Assembly: GCA_964636685.1 (NCBI GenBank)
Contig: CAZWUK010000020.1
Coordinates: 1 to 29,294, forward strand
Source: CAZWUK01 sp964636685
GTDB lineage: Bacteria > Bacillota > Clostridia > Christensenellales > CAG-138
Length of the DNA: 29,294 bases
Reading direction: 5' to 3'
Made by a program: the position numbers and the translations under genes. This document shows positions 1 to 6,397 of this stretch, one piece after another. Under the pieces are notes generated by a model that searched no databases, was not told the DNA's origin, and saw nothing but the letters and a program-made list of their open reading frames with translations. Position 1 is the stretch's first letter, and the number at the start of each line of letters is the position of its first letter.

Positions 1-348
1 ATGTGCGCCAACAAACGTAAAGCCGTATTGCTTTGCAATGGGATACACCGCCTCGCATACCATCTTCTTGGTACCGCCGCAGTCCATGACGATCCCCGCC
101 GGATTGAAGGCGGCTGCATGCTCCCGGATATACGCCGCCGTATCCTTGGGGTAGGTGGCAAGAATCACAAAGTCGCATGCCGGAAGCTCTTTTGGCGTCA
201 GTTCACCGTCGATCGCGCCGACCAGCTTTGCGCGGCACAGCGTACTGTTTTGCACGTCGCACCCCAGCACCCGGTAATCGGTGCGCTGCTTGAGCGCCTT
301 TGCCATAGAGCCGCCGATCACGCCAAGACCCACGATACCAATCTGCAT
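1..348 (-). CDS. tyrA: Prephenate dehydrogenase, N-terminal part (cut by window edge)
   Basis: Reading leftwards from ATG at 348, 116 codons stay open to the window edge. The protein begins MQIGIVGLGVIGGSMAKAL, a Rossmann NAD(P)-binding loop (GLGVIG at residues 7-12). It continues with a conserved hydrophobic strand (CDFVILATYP), then DCGGTKK and, at the edge, FVGAH, which in this family precedes Pro-Met. These are the TyrA signatures. The enzyme oxidatively decarboxylates prephenate to 4-hydroxyphenylpyruvate in tyrosine synthesis. The start is supported by a GAGG ribosome site overlapping the end of the upstream DAHP synthase gene, with only 5 bp between the two genes, so they are co-transcribed and share the attenuator upstream. 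The C-terminal catalytic half lies outside the window. An arogenate dehydrogenase preference cannot be excluded. Confidence 0.93.
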   Translation of the reverse strand, partial: MQIGIVGLGVIGGSMAKALKQRTDYRVLGCDVQNSTLCRAKLVGAIDGELTPKELPACDFVILATYPKDTAAYIREHAAAFNPAGIVMDCGGTKKMVCEAVYPIAKQYGFTFVGAH

Positions 349-353
349 ATCCG

Positions 354-1370
354 TTACCTCACAATGTCACAAAAGGCATAGGGTCTGATCTGCTCGACAG
401 CAGCGGCAAGCTTTTGGAATGCCTCGGGCGTCAACGACTGCCGTCCGTCGCACAGCGCATGGGCGGGATCGTTGTGCACCTCGATCATCAACCCGTCCGC
501 GCCGGCAGCCACTGCCGCAAGCGACATGGGCAGCACCAGCGACGCGATGCCCGTTGCGTGGCTGGGATCAACGACGACCGGCAGATGCGAGAGTTTTTTG
601 AGCAGCGGCACGGCGGAAAGATCCAGCGTGTTGCGCGTAATATCGGAAAACGTGCGGATGCCGCGCTCGCACAGGATCACGCGCTCATTCCCGCCGGACA
701 TGACGTATTCCGCGCTCATCAAAAGCTCCTCGAGCGTGCTGGACATGCCGCGCTTGATGAGGATGGGCTTGTCGGTGTGACCAAGCTCCTTGAGCAGCTC
801 AAAGTTTTGCATATTGCGCGCGCCAACCTGAATGACGTCCACTTCTTCAAACAGTGGCAGCTGCGATAGATCCATGATCTCCGTCACCACGGGAAGCCCG
901 GTCTTTTTACCGGCGGCAAGCAGCAGCTCCAGTCCCTTGCCGCGCAAGCCCTGAAACGCGTACGGCGAGGTACGGGGCTTAAACGCGCCGCCGCGCAGCA
1001 TGCCTGCGCCGGACGCCTTGACGCTCTCGGCAACACAGGTAATCTGCTCCTCTGTCTCAATGGAGCACGGCCCCGCGATGATCTGGAAATTGCCGCCGCC
1101 CAGACGCACGCCGCCCACTTCGACGACCAGATCGTCCGGATGAAATTTGCGGTTGGCGTTTTTGTACGGTTCCTGAATGCGCTTGACGTCCTCCACGATG
1201 TCCAGCGCCATTAAAAGGTCGATGTCCACCGTCGAGGTATCGCCCACCAATCCCAGGAGGGTCACGTTCTCGCCCTCCGATATGTGGATGTCCATGCCAA
1301 GGCTCTTGAGCCATTCGATCAGGCTTTGCAGCTGGTTTTTCTCCGGATTCTTTTTCAGTACGATGACCAT
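354..1370 (-). CDS. aroF: 3-deoxy-7-phosphoheptulonate (DAHP) synthase, type I beta with N-terminal regulatory domain
   Basis: A 338-residue protein beginning MVIVLKK. It condenses phosphoenolpyruvate and erythrose 4-phosphate, the first step of the shikimate pathway. Residues 1-70 form the ferredoxin/ACT-like N-terminal extension typical of the Thermotoga-type enzyme, where tyrosine inhibits. The barrel follows: IAGPCSIE at 98-105 (metal-ligand Cys102), KPRTSPYAFQG at 131-141, LIKRGMS at 204-210, DPSHATG at 268-274 (His271) and IEVHNDP at 296-302. Length and motifs are complete. It is the first structural gene of an operon with tyrA 5 bp downstream. A leader peptide and intrinsic terminator lie between the promoter and this start, so expression is probably attenuated by charged tRNA-Tyr. 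Identification is firm; feedback specificity is inferred. Confidence 0.96.
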   Translation of the reverse strand: MVIVLKKNPEKNQLQSLIEWLKSLGMDIHISEGENVTLLGLVGDTSTVDIDLLMALDIVEDVKRIQEPYKNANRKFHPDDLVVEVGGVRLGGGNFQIIAGPCSIETEEQITCVAESVKASGAGMLRGGAFKPRTSPYAFQGLRGKGLELLLAAGKKTGLPVVTEIMDLSQLPLFEEVDVIQVGARNMQNFELLKELGHTDKPILIKRGMSSTLEELLMSAEYVMSGGNERVILCERGIRTFSDITRNTLDLSAVPLLKKLSHLPVVVDPSHATGIASLVLPMSLAAVAAGADGLMIEVHNDPAHALCDGRQSLTPEAFQKLAAAVEQIRPYAFCDIVR

Positions 1371-1411
1371 ACTCGTCTTCCTTTCACTGTCCGCATAATT
1401 TCATTCTTGAA

Positions 1412-1448
1412 TAAAACAAAAGCCCCGCAGCGGGTCTTGCTGCAGGGC
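1412..1448 (-). terminator. Intrinsic terminator of the aro leader (attenuator)
   Basis: On the minus strand GCCCTGCAGC and GCTGCGGGGC form a 10 bp stem with one G-U pair and a 7-nt loop, followed by TTTTGTTTTATT. It lies about 40 bp before the aroF start and after the leader peptide stop, where an attenuator terminator should be. Confidence 0.88.
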
Positions 1449-1534
1449 CGATTCTTGCATTTCCTTACCAGAAAACGGCGCGTTACCTCACAAAAGCAGC
1501 AAAACCCAAATCAGACCTACGGTAATAGTAGGCC
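1432..1534 (-). promoter_or_regulatory. Antiterminator and pause hairpin of a tyrosine attenuator
   Basis: In the minus-strand RNA, 1507-1496 (GGGTTTTGCTGC) can pair over 12 positions, with one G-U, to 1443-1432 (GCAGCAAGACCC). The latter contains the 5' arm and loop of the terminator, so the two structures exclude each other. A further hairpin, GGCCTAC with GTAGGTC (1534-1528 and 1520-1514), encloses the three Tyr codons of the leader peptide. A ribosome stalled on these codons would leave 1507-1496 free to form the antiterminator. One that reaches the stop at 1483 would cover it and let the terminator form. Pairings are seen in the sequence; the switching is inferred. Confidence 0.8.
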
Positions 1535-1572
1535 TTGGTAAAGATAAAGTTTGCTGCCAAGCTGCGCTGCAT
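1483..1572 (-). CDS. Tyr/Phe-rich leader peptide of the aroF-tyrA operon
   Basis: A 29-codon ORF starts at ATG 1572 behind a strong GAAGGAG site and ends with TAA at 1483-1485. It reads MQRSLAANFIFTKAYYY followed by RRSDLGFAAFVR. Three consecutive Tyr codons (TAC TAT TAC) occupy positions 15-17 and Phe occupies 9, 11, 24 and 27, a composition expected of an attenuation leader peptide and not of a folded protein. It lies between a promoter and the terminator upstream of the DAHP synthase, and codons 22-26 overlap the antiterminator strand. The Tyr codons are positioned so that stalling leaves the antiterminator free, so tyrosine is the likely signal, matching the tyrA gene in the operon. Confidence 0.85.
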   Translation of the reverse strand: MQRSLAANFIFTKAYYYRRSDLGFAAFVR

Positions 1573-1602
1573 GGTTGCGCTCCTTCTTCTGAAAGTCATT
1601 TG

Positions 1603-1631
1603 ATGGTATCATACATTTTGCGCTTTGTAAA
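1603..1631 (-). promoter_or_regulatory. Promoter of the leader-aroF-tyrA operon
   Basis: TTTACA (1631-1626) and TACCAT (1608-1603) are separated by 17 bp on the minus strand. They lie about 30-60 bp before the leader peptide start and just after the stop of the peptidase gene at 1646. The -35 is near consensus and the -10 matches at four of six positions. Confidence 0.55.
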
Positions 1632-1645
1632 GGGCGATCTCTCCT

Positions 1646-2449
1646 CTATTCGGCAACTTTGGAAAAATGCTGGTAATCCTTCGCGTTTTTCCAGTCGCCG
1701 CCCCACGCCCAGCCATGCGCGATAAACAGCTGGTAGCACAGGTCGTCATGATCGATCTTGCCGGGGAAAGCCCTTGTCCTGTCTTCATAATCCCGACCGT
1801 TTTTGGGCCAGAAGCCGTCTTTTGTAATATAAGGATTGAACAGGGGATTGATGTCGATGGCTCGTCCGTAGCTGTGCTGGGAAAGCTTTGTGGTCGTGCC
1901 GACCGTTCGGTAATTAAAGCACGAGGTATTGTTTGCCTCCATGGACAGATCATCGTCTGCGCCAAATTCATCCACAAGCAGTATCGAATGGATGGGATAG
2001 GCGTTGTCGTACAGCTCTGCAAATATCTCCACCAGATCCTGGGCTACGGCAGCTGAGGCAATCAGCTCCCCGCTGTGAGAAACACCGTCAAAATCCACAT
2101 ACTGCACAACGATATAGGAAAGCTCGTCATAGGTGATTTTGCCGCCGTTTTCCGGGTAGGAAACGCCGGTGATACGCGCCTTGATCGCGTCATCCAGCGC
2201 CTCATAATAGAAGCCCTCGCGGTAGGTCACACGCGTTGGGTTCACCGTGGGTGTGGGTGCGGGCGTATCGGTCGGGATCGGCGTCGGCATGGGCGTTTCG
2301 ATGATGTTGAGATCGACAAGCTCCGGCGTTGCCGTGACTGCATCGGGTGCTGTTTCCAGCGGGATCACCGGCCGATTTTGCGCGCACCCCGACAGCAGCA
2401 CGAAAATCGCGCACAGCAGGCATATACTCTTTTGCTTGTTCAGACTCAT
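1646..2449 (-). CDS. Lipoprotein with M15-family D-Ala/L-Ala-D-Glu-type peptidase domain
   Basis: A 267-residue protein. Residues 1-22 are a lipoprotein signal (hydrophobic core then LLSGC, Cys22). Residues about 30-75 are a Pro/Thr-rich linker suited to crossing the cell wall. The C-terminal domain carries the zinc-peptidase pattern SQHSYGRAIDI (190-200; ligands His192 and Asp199) and ends with WAWGGDW...DYQHF, giving His261. This is the M15 (VanY/CwlK/endolysin) arrangement, so it should cleave peptidoglycan stem peptides outside the membrane. The bond cleaved is not determinable from sequence. An AAGGGG-type ribosome site precedes ATG 2449, and the promoter at 2474-2502 makes it a single transcription unit, divergent from the Trp importer. 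Confidence 0.88.
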   Translation of the reverse strand: MSLNKQKSICLLCAIFVLLSGCAQNRPVIPLETAPDAVTATPELVDLNIIETPMPTPIPTDTPAPTPTVNPTRVTYREGFYYEALDDAIKARITGVSYPENGGKITYDELSYIVVQYVDFDGVSHSGELIASAAVAQDLVEIFAELYDNAYPIHSILLVDEFGADDDLSMEANNTSCFNYRTVGTTTKLSQHSYGRAIDINPLFNPYITKDGFWPKNGRDYEDRTRAFPGKIDHDDLCYQLFIAHGWAWGGDWKNAKDYQHFSKVAE

Positions 2450-2473
2450 TTGGCTCTGCCCCTTCTTTTTGTC

Positions 2474-2502
2474 ATTCTACTATGCTTCCCGCAAAATGTC
2501 TA
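2474..2502 (-). promoter_or_regulatory. Promoter of the M15 peptidase lipoprotein gene
   Basis: TAGACA (2502-2497), 17 bp, TAGAAT (2479-2474) on the minus strand, about 25 bp before ATG 2449. Its -35 lies 40 bp from the -35 of the divergent T-box promoter. Confidence 0.65.
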
Positions 2503-2541
2503 TGTAGCGCATTGACGTCAAAAACTTTTTATATATGATCC

Positions 2542-2570
2542 TTGACAACCTGCCGCGCGAGTGTTAAGAT
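2542..2570 (+). promoter_or_regulatory. Promoter of the T-box / Trp importer operon
   Basis: TTGACA (2542-2547), a 17 bp spacer and TAAGAT (2565-2570): a near-consensus housekeeping promoter placing the transcript start near 2577, just before the T-box stem I. Confidence 0.85.
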
Positions 2571-2576
2571 ACCGCC

Positions 2577-2840
2577 AATGAAACCGTTGATTGAGATGAG
2601 TAATCGATGCAGTTTTGTTTGAAGAGAGCCGGCACTGGTGGGAATCCGGCAGCAAGACGCGCGATGAATGGGCTCATGAGGGTCTGCAAAGTCCAGAGTG
2701 GATCAGCAGGACGTCTGCCGCACGTTACCGCGGAGCGCGTATGATGGTACGCGGTTGAGCGCGTCCGATTTCGGGCGAATATAGGTGGCACCGCAGGCTT
2801 ATCGCCTGTCCTATCGATTATGTATAGGACAGGCGTTTTT
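2577..2840 (+). promoter_or_regulatory. T-box riboswitch, tryptophan specific (UGG specifier)
   Basis: All landmarks of a T-box leader are visible. Stem I is formed by GATGAG-TA-ATCG (from 2595) and CGAT-GAA-TGG-G-CTCAT. The specifier loop holds GAA (2666-2668) followed by TGG (2669-2671), the Trp codon. The distal part carries AGAGAG and GGTGGGAA-like motifs (2622-2644). The T-box core AGGTGGCACCGCAG is at 2783-2796. Its UGGC would pair with a tRNA ending in GCCA, and G73 is the usual bacterial tRNA-Trp discriminator. The antiterminator (ATAGG with CCTAT around the bulge; GCAGGC with GCCTGT) shares its 3' strand with the terminator at 2803-2835. Uncharged tRNA-Trp should therefore switch on the downstream importer. 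Family and specificity are read from sequence; response direction is the known T-box mechanism. Confidence 0.95.
2803..2840 (+). terminator. T-box intrinsic terminator
   Basis: CGCCTGTCCTAT (2803-2814) pairs perfectly with ATAGGACAGGCG (2824-2835), 12 bp with a 9-nt loop, followed by TTTTT. It competes with the antiterminator formed by the T-box core. Confidence 0.93.
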
Positions 2841-2865
2841 GTATGCCGAAAAGGAGGAAAAGGTG

Positions 2866-2973
2866 ATGCGTTATCTGCACTTTGACGATCGATGGCGATG
2901 GCAAAGCGTGATCCGTTTGCACATTCCCTCCCACGACAACTACAAAATAAATTTTAAGGAGCAACTTCCATGA
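2866..2973 (+). CDS. Trp-codon leader peptide overlapping trpX
   Basis: A 35-codon ORF starts at ATG 2866, seven bases after a strong AAGGAGG (2851-2857, followed by AAAAGGTG). Its stop TGA (2971-2973) overlaps the ATG of the binding-protein gene as ATGA. It starts MRYLHFDDRWRWQSV, with TGG codons at positions 10 and 12, and ends NFKEQLP. It lies after the T-box terminator, so it is made only from read-through transcripts. The importer's own ribosome site (AAGGAG, about 2957-2962) sits inside its last codons, so translation of this ORF should influence trpX initiation. By analogy with the rtpLP leader peptide of B. subtilis it could be a second, translational Trp sensor. It matches no protein family I recognise, and it may alternatively be a chance ORF. 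Confidence 0.6.
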   Translation: MRYLHFDDRWRWQSVIRLHIPSHDNYKINFKEQLP

Positions 2974-3980
2974 AAACACGTTTTACTTCCATTTTAGCCC
3001 TCGTTCTGATGATCTTACTGGTGCTGACCGGCTGCACGCAAAACGTTGCTGCCCCCACCCCTACGCAAGAAGGGACAACCGACGCTTACACGGTAGGCGT
3101 GATCCAGTTCGGCAGTCATCCGAGCCTTGACAACTGCTATCAGGGACTTGCGGATGCACTCAACAGCACCGATTCCGGCATGAACATCACCGTCGATCTG
3201 CAAAACGGCAACTTTGACTCCGCGACCTGCGACACCATCGCAAAGAACATGGCAGCAAAAGGGTATGACCTGATCGTCGCCATCGCGACCCCGGCGGCCA
3301 TCGCCGCCTATGCCGCTACGGCAAATACCAGTACGCCTGTGGTCTTTTGCGCCGTCTCCGATCCGGTGGCGGCAGGGCTTGTGGAAACGGGTGACGCGCC
3401 GGGCGGCAACTGCACCGGCACAAGCGACGTACTTGACCTCTCCGCGCAGCTTGCCCTCATCCGCACGATGCAGCCGGACATCCAAAAGATCGGCGTACTC
3501 TATACCACAAGCGAAGCAAACTCCGTTTCGCAGCTTGCCTACCTCAAGGAGCTTGCTTCGGCAGTCGGCATCGAGATCGTTGCAACCGGCGTACAGAGCG
3601 CTTCTGATATTCCGCAGGCGGCGGCAACGCTCTGCCCGCAGGTGGAATGCCTCAATAATTTTACCGACAACAACGTCGTCAATAATCTTGCCATCGTTCT
3701 CGAACAGGCCAATCAGGCGGGGATTCCCGTTTACGGTTCGGAAGAAGAGCAGGTGAAAAACGGCTGCCTTGCCTCGGTGGGACTCGACTATGTCGCCCTC
3801 GGCAAGGTCACGGGTCAGATGGCGCTGGAAATCTTGGGCGGCGCGGACGCCTCCACCATGCCGGTGCGCAGCATCACCGATGCAACGCCGGTGTTTAACA
3901 GCGACGTGCTCCAAGCATTCTCCATGACGCTGCCCGAAGCTTACAAAGACATTGCAACGGTTGTAAATACCGCCGAATGA
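2970..3980 (+). CDS. trpX: ABC transporter substrate-binding lipoprotein, TrpX type (tryptophan uptake)
   Basis: A 336-residue lipoprotein: signal sequence ending LVLTGC (Cys22), a short Pro/Thr linker, then a two-lobe periplasmic-binding fold of the ABC_sub_bind family. Visible family segments are YTVGVIQFGSHPSLDNCYQG (residues about 40-59), MAAKGYDLIVAIATPAA, TPVVFCAVSDPVAAGLV, IGVLYTTSEANS and GIPVYGSEEEQVKNGCLASVGLDYVALG. Such proteins accompany BPD_transp_2 permeases. The Trp-specific T-box upstream points to tryptophan, or a related aromatic compound, as ligand. An AAGGAG site lies 8 bp before ATG 2970, which overlaps the leader peptide stop. It is the first transporter gene of a three-gene operon. 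Family assignment is firm; ligand is inferred from regulation. Confidence 0.9.
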   Translation: MKTRFTSILALVLMILLVLTGCTQNVAAPTPTQEGTTDAYTVGVIQFGSHPSLDNCYQGLADALNSTDSGMNITVDLQNGNFDSATCDTIAKNMAAKGYDLIVAIATPAAIAAYAATANTSTPVVFCAVSDPVAAGLVETGDAPGGNCTGTSDVLDLSAQLALIRTMQPDIQKIGVLYTTSEANSVSQLAYLKELASAVGIEIVATGVQSASDIPQAAATLCPQVECLNNFTDNNVVNNLAIVLEQANQAGIPVYGSEEEQVKNGCLASVGLDYVALGKVTGQMALEILGGADASTMPVRSITDATPVFNSDVLQAFSMTLPEAYKDIATVVNTAE

Positions 3981-4054
3981 CACAACACGGTGTAACGCGC
4001 CGCAATCTATGTGGGTCGCGGCGCGTTACCGTTTGAACAAGAAAGGTTGCTTCC

Positions 4055-4972
4055 ATGAACATCGTACTCAACGTGCTGAAGGTCACGCTCGAAGAAGGGC
4101 TGATGTACGCCATCTTGGCGCTTGGCGTATATATCACCTACAGCATTCTGGACTTTCCCGATCTTTCCGTGGATGGCACCATGCCGCTCGGCGCCATTGT
4201 GACGGGGCTTTTGATCCTGCACGGCGTCACGCCGTGGCTCTGCCTTGCCGCCGCGTTTGTCTGCGGTGCGCTGGGCGGTGTTCTGACGGGGCTGCTGCAC
4301 GTAAAATGCGGCATTCGTCCGCTGCTTTGCGGCATTCTGGTCTACACGGCGCTGCTCTCGGTCAATCTGGTGCTGCTGTTTTTGTTTAACGGCGGCAACA
4401 GCGTCGCGTCCTTTTTCCGAAAACCAACGATCTTTTCAACCTTTCCCGCGACCGTCGTTCCGGAAACCGTGGGCGGGCTGTATCTCAGGCAATTGTTCAT
4501 CGCGCTTTTGCTTGCAGTTGTCATGAAGCTGCTGCTCGACGCCTTTCTCAAGACCAAGACCGGCCTTTTGCTGCGCGCCACCGGCGATAACACGACCTTT
4601 GTAACATCGCTCGCCAAAGATCCTGGCGACAGCAAGATCCTCGGGCTTGCCTTGGGAAACGGGTTTGCGGCGCTGTCCGGTTCGATGATTGCACAGGCAA
4701 AGGGCTCTGCCGATCAGCAGATGGGCGTCGGCGCGGTCGTGCTCGGACTTGCATCCGTTATCATCGGACTGAGCCTGTTCGGGCGGCTCGGTCGTATTCG
4801 CCCCACCACCGCCGTGGTGCTGGGCAGCATCACCTATAAGGCCTGCCTCACCGTCGCGCTCACGCTGGGACTTCCCACAGAATATCTGAAGCTTTTGATG
4901 GCGGTTCTGTTCACCGCCGCGCTGCTCTTTGGCAAGAGCTTTGACAAAAAAGGAGTACGCCATGCTGCTTGA
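4055..4972 (+). CDS. trpY: ABC transporter permease, TrpY type (BPD_transp_2 family)
   Basis: A 305-residue polytopic membrane protein with about eight hydrophobic segments. It has features of the branched-chain-like/BPD_transp_2 permeases that pair with ABC_sub_bind proteins: YSILDFPDLSVDGTMPLGAI near the N-terminus, TGLLLRATGDNTTFVTSLAKDP around the EAA-like coupling loop, and LGNGFAALSGSMIAQAKG after it. It would form the membrane channel of the Trp importer. A GAAAGG site precedes ATG 4055, 74 bp after the binding-protein stop. The last 11 bp overlap the start of the ATPase gene, indicating translational coupling. No truncation is seen. Confidence 0.92.
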   Translation: MNIVLNVLKVTLEEGLMYAILALGVYITYSILDFPDLSVDGTMPLGAIVTGLLILHGVTPWLCLAAAFVCGALGGVLTGLLHVKCGIRPLLCGILVYTALLSVNLVLLFLFNGGNSVASFFRKPTIFSTFPATVVPETVGGLYLRQLFIALLLAVVMKLLLDAFLKTKTGLLLRATGDNTTFVTSLAKDPGDSKILGLALGNGFAALSGSMIAQAKGSADQQMGVGAVVLGLASVIIGLSLFGRLGRIRPTTAVVLGSITYKACLTVALTLGLPTEYLKLLMAVLFTAALLFGKSFDKKGVRHAA

Positions 4973-5738
4973 ATTAGAGCATATCGACAAGACCTTCCAC
5001 ATTGGAACGCCCGATGAAGCCGCACTGTTTTCCGATTTTCACTATGCCGTTTCCAAGGGGCAGTTCATCAGTGTGATCGGCTCCAACGGCAGCGGAAAAA
5101 CAACGCTTTTGAATTTGATTTGCGGAAGCTGTCTGCCCGAGCGGGGTCGCATCCTCTTTTGCGGCAGCGACATCACACAGCAAAGTCCGGTGCAGCGCGC
5201 TCGGCGCATCGCACGCGTTTTTCAAGACCCCAAAGCAGGCGGCTGCGGCAGCCTCACCATACTGGAGAATCTCGCGCTTGCCGACCACAAGGGAAGGCAT
5301 TACGGTCTTGCGCCCGCCATCTCAAAAAAACGCGTCGAGCAATATCGTGCGCTGCTCAAGGGCTGTGGCATGGGGCTGGAGGATCGCCTCTCCACCAAGC
5401 TTTGTGCGCTGTCGGGTGGGCAACGGCAGGCTCTGGCGCTGATTACGGCTACCATGAACGAAGCGGATTTGCTGCTGCTCGACGAGCATACTGCCGCCCT
5501 TGACCCAAAATCCTCTGAAACCATCATGGAGCTGACCGACCGGCTGGTTCGCGCACGCAACCTCACCGCCATTATGATTACCCACAATCTGCGGCATGCG
5601 GCTGCCTACGGCGACCGTCTGACCATGCTGCACGAAGGCAACGTGGTACTGGACGTTGCGGATACAGAAAAGGCCGCGTGCAGCATCGACGACCTTTTGC
5701 AGAAGTTCAACAGCATCAGCATTGAGTGCGGCAATTGA
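4962..5738 (+). CDS. trpZ: ABC transporter ATP-binding protein, TrpZ type
   Basis: A 258-residue ATPase beginning MLLELEHIDKTF. Walker A is GSNGSGKTT (40-48), the Q-loop is VFQDP (Gln88), the signature LSGGQ is at 150-154, Walker B LLLLDE at 170-175 and the switch histidine His208 lies in ITHN. All catalytic elements are intact. It powers the importer encoded by the two upstream genes. An in-frame ATG 11 codons earlier (4929) was not used, because AAAGGAG at 4948-4954 is spaced for ATG 4962 and homologous ATPases begin with this strand. The gene overlaps the permease by 11 bp and is the last of the operon. Confidence 0.94.
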   Translation: MLLELEHIDKTFHIGTPDEAALFSDFHYAVSKGQFISVIGSNGSGKTTLLNLICGSCLPERGRILFCGSDITQQSPVQRARRIARVFQDPKAGGCGSLTILENLALADHKGRHYGLAPAISKKRVEQYRALLKGCGMGLEDRLSTKLCALSGGQRQALALITATMNEADLLLLDEHTAALDPKSSETIMELTDRLVRARNLTAIMITHNLRHAAAYGDRLTMLHEGNVVLDVADTEKAACSIDDLLQKFNSISIECGN

Positions 5739-5769
5739 AAAAATACCCAATTGCGCCTGTTGGTTTTTT
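5731..5769 (+). terminator. Probable terminator after the Trp importer
   Basis: GCAATTG/CAATTGC (5731-5737 and 5748-5754) or the shorter CCAAT/GTTGG can form just before TTTTTTC at 5764-5770. The stems are weak but the position, right at the end of the operon, is suitable. Confidence 0.42.
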
Positions 5770-5855
5770 CTTGCATTCCGAAAAACAGCGTGATATGCTT
5801 TCCTCGTAACTGAAATCACAATAATGAGAAGGCAATTTGCCGGAAAGATGCAATC

Positions 5856-6122
5856 ATGAAAGAACTGACGTTTTTTATGCTGCCGAGCTGCCCGCACTGC
5901 CGCCTTGCGCAGTCGTTTCTCGATCAGCTGAAAAAAGAAAACCCCGCTTATGCCGAGATCCCCATTCGCCGTATCGACGAATCCCGCGAGGTGGCTTTGG
6001 CAAACAGCTATGATTATTTCTATGTGCCGAGCTTTTTTATCGATAAGAAAAAGCTTTTTGAAGGACATATGGAAAAGGAAGACGTCCGCGCCGTTTTAGA
6101 TGCGGCGCTCGCCAAAGACTGA
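5856..6122 (+). CDS. Small thioredoxin/glutaredoxin-fold protein with CPHC motif
   Basis: An 88-residue single-domain protein. The strand LTFFML is followed by PSCPHCRLAQSFL, with redox cysteines Cys12 and Cys15 at the start of a helix. FYVPSFFID then gives the cis-proline (Pro58) expected of the thioredoxin fold, followed by a closing strand and helix. There is no signal peptide, so it is likely cytoplasmic. Glutaredoxin-like thiol-disulfide exchange is probable; the partner is unknown. A GGAAAG site precedes ATG 5856. It is monocistronic, with a clear plus-strand terminator at 6170-6207. The CPHC dipeptide is more DsbA-like than the CGPC of thioredoxins, but the size is that of a glutaredoxin. 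Confidence 0.82.
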   Translation: MKELTFFMLPSCPHCRLAQSFLDQLKKENPAYAEIPIRRIDESREVALANSYDYFYVPSFFIDKKKLFEGHMEKEDVRAVLDAALAKD

Positions 6123-6135
6123 ACCGGCGGCAAGT

Positions 6136-6161
6136 AAAAAGCAGCATCCAAAGAATGCTGC
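6136..6161 (-). terminator. Terminator of the glycosyltransferase/DUF4177 operon
   Basis: On the minus strand GCAGCAT-tctttgg-ATGCTGC (7 bp stem) is followed by TTTTTAC, about 55 bp after the stop at 6215. Confidence 0.7.
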
Positions 6162-6169
6162 CCATGGGG

Positions 6170-6207
6170 CTGCAGCAAAAACGAATTTGCCGCAGTTCCT
6201 TTTTTTA
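6170..6207 (+). terminator. Terminator of the CPHC protein gene
   Basis: CTGCAGCAAA (6170-6179) pairs with TTTGCCGCAG (6186-6195), nine of ten positions, followed by TTCCTTTTTTT. It lies next to the opposing terminator, so the convergent units are both closed. Confidence 0.78.
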
Positions 6208-6214
6208 TGGTCGA

Positions 6215-6370
6215 TTATTGCTTCTCCCGTTCGAATGTAATCACCAGCCGATATGTCCACTTTTGCCAGTAGGTGACTGCCTTTACCGTCCAGCCGTCTT
6301 GCGCCATACCGTTCATCGCGTTCTCCGCTTCTTTGGCGCTGCCCGTTTCTATTACGCGATATTCCTTCAT
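6215..6370 (-). CDS. DUF4177-like small protein
   Basis: A 51-residue ORF from ATG 6370, preceded by a strong GGAGGGG, ending TAA at 6215-6217. It reads MKEYRVIETGSAKEAENAMN, then GMAQDGWTVKAVTYW, and closes RLVITFEREKQ. The pattern MKEY-[strand]-helix-GW-[strand]-strand-RE is that of DUF4177-type small alpha/beta proteins, whose function is unknown. It lies 27 bp after the second glycosyltransferase and before the minus-strand terminator, so it is the last gene of that operon. No signal or membrane segment is present. Confidence 0.75.
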   Translation of the reverse strand: MKEYRVIETGSAKEAENAMNGMAQDGWTVKAVTYWQKWTYRLVITFEREKQ

Positions 6371-6397
6371 GATGCCCCTCCTGCTTTTCTGTGGGTT

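Noticed and set aside
4929..4961. Upstream ATG as start of the TrpZ ATPase
   Set aside because: It lies inside the permease gene, has no ribosome site, and adds residues not found in the family; ATG 4962 has a well-placed AAAGGAG.
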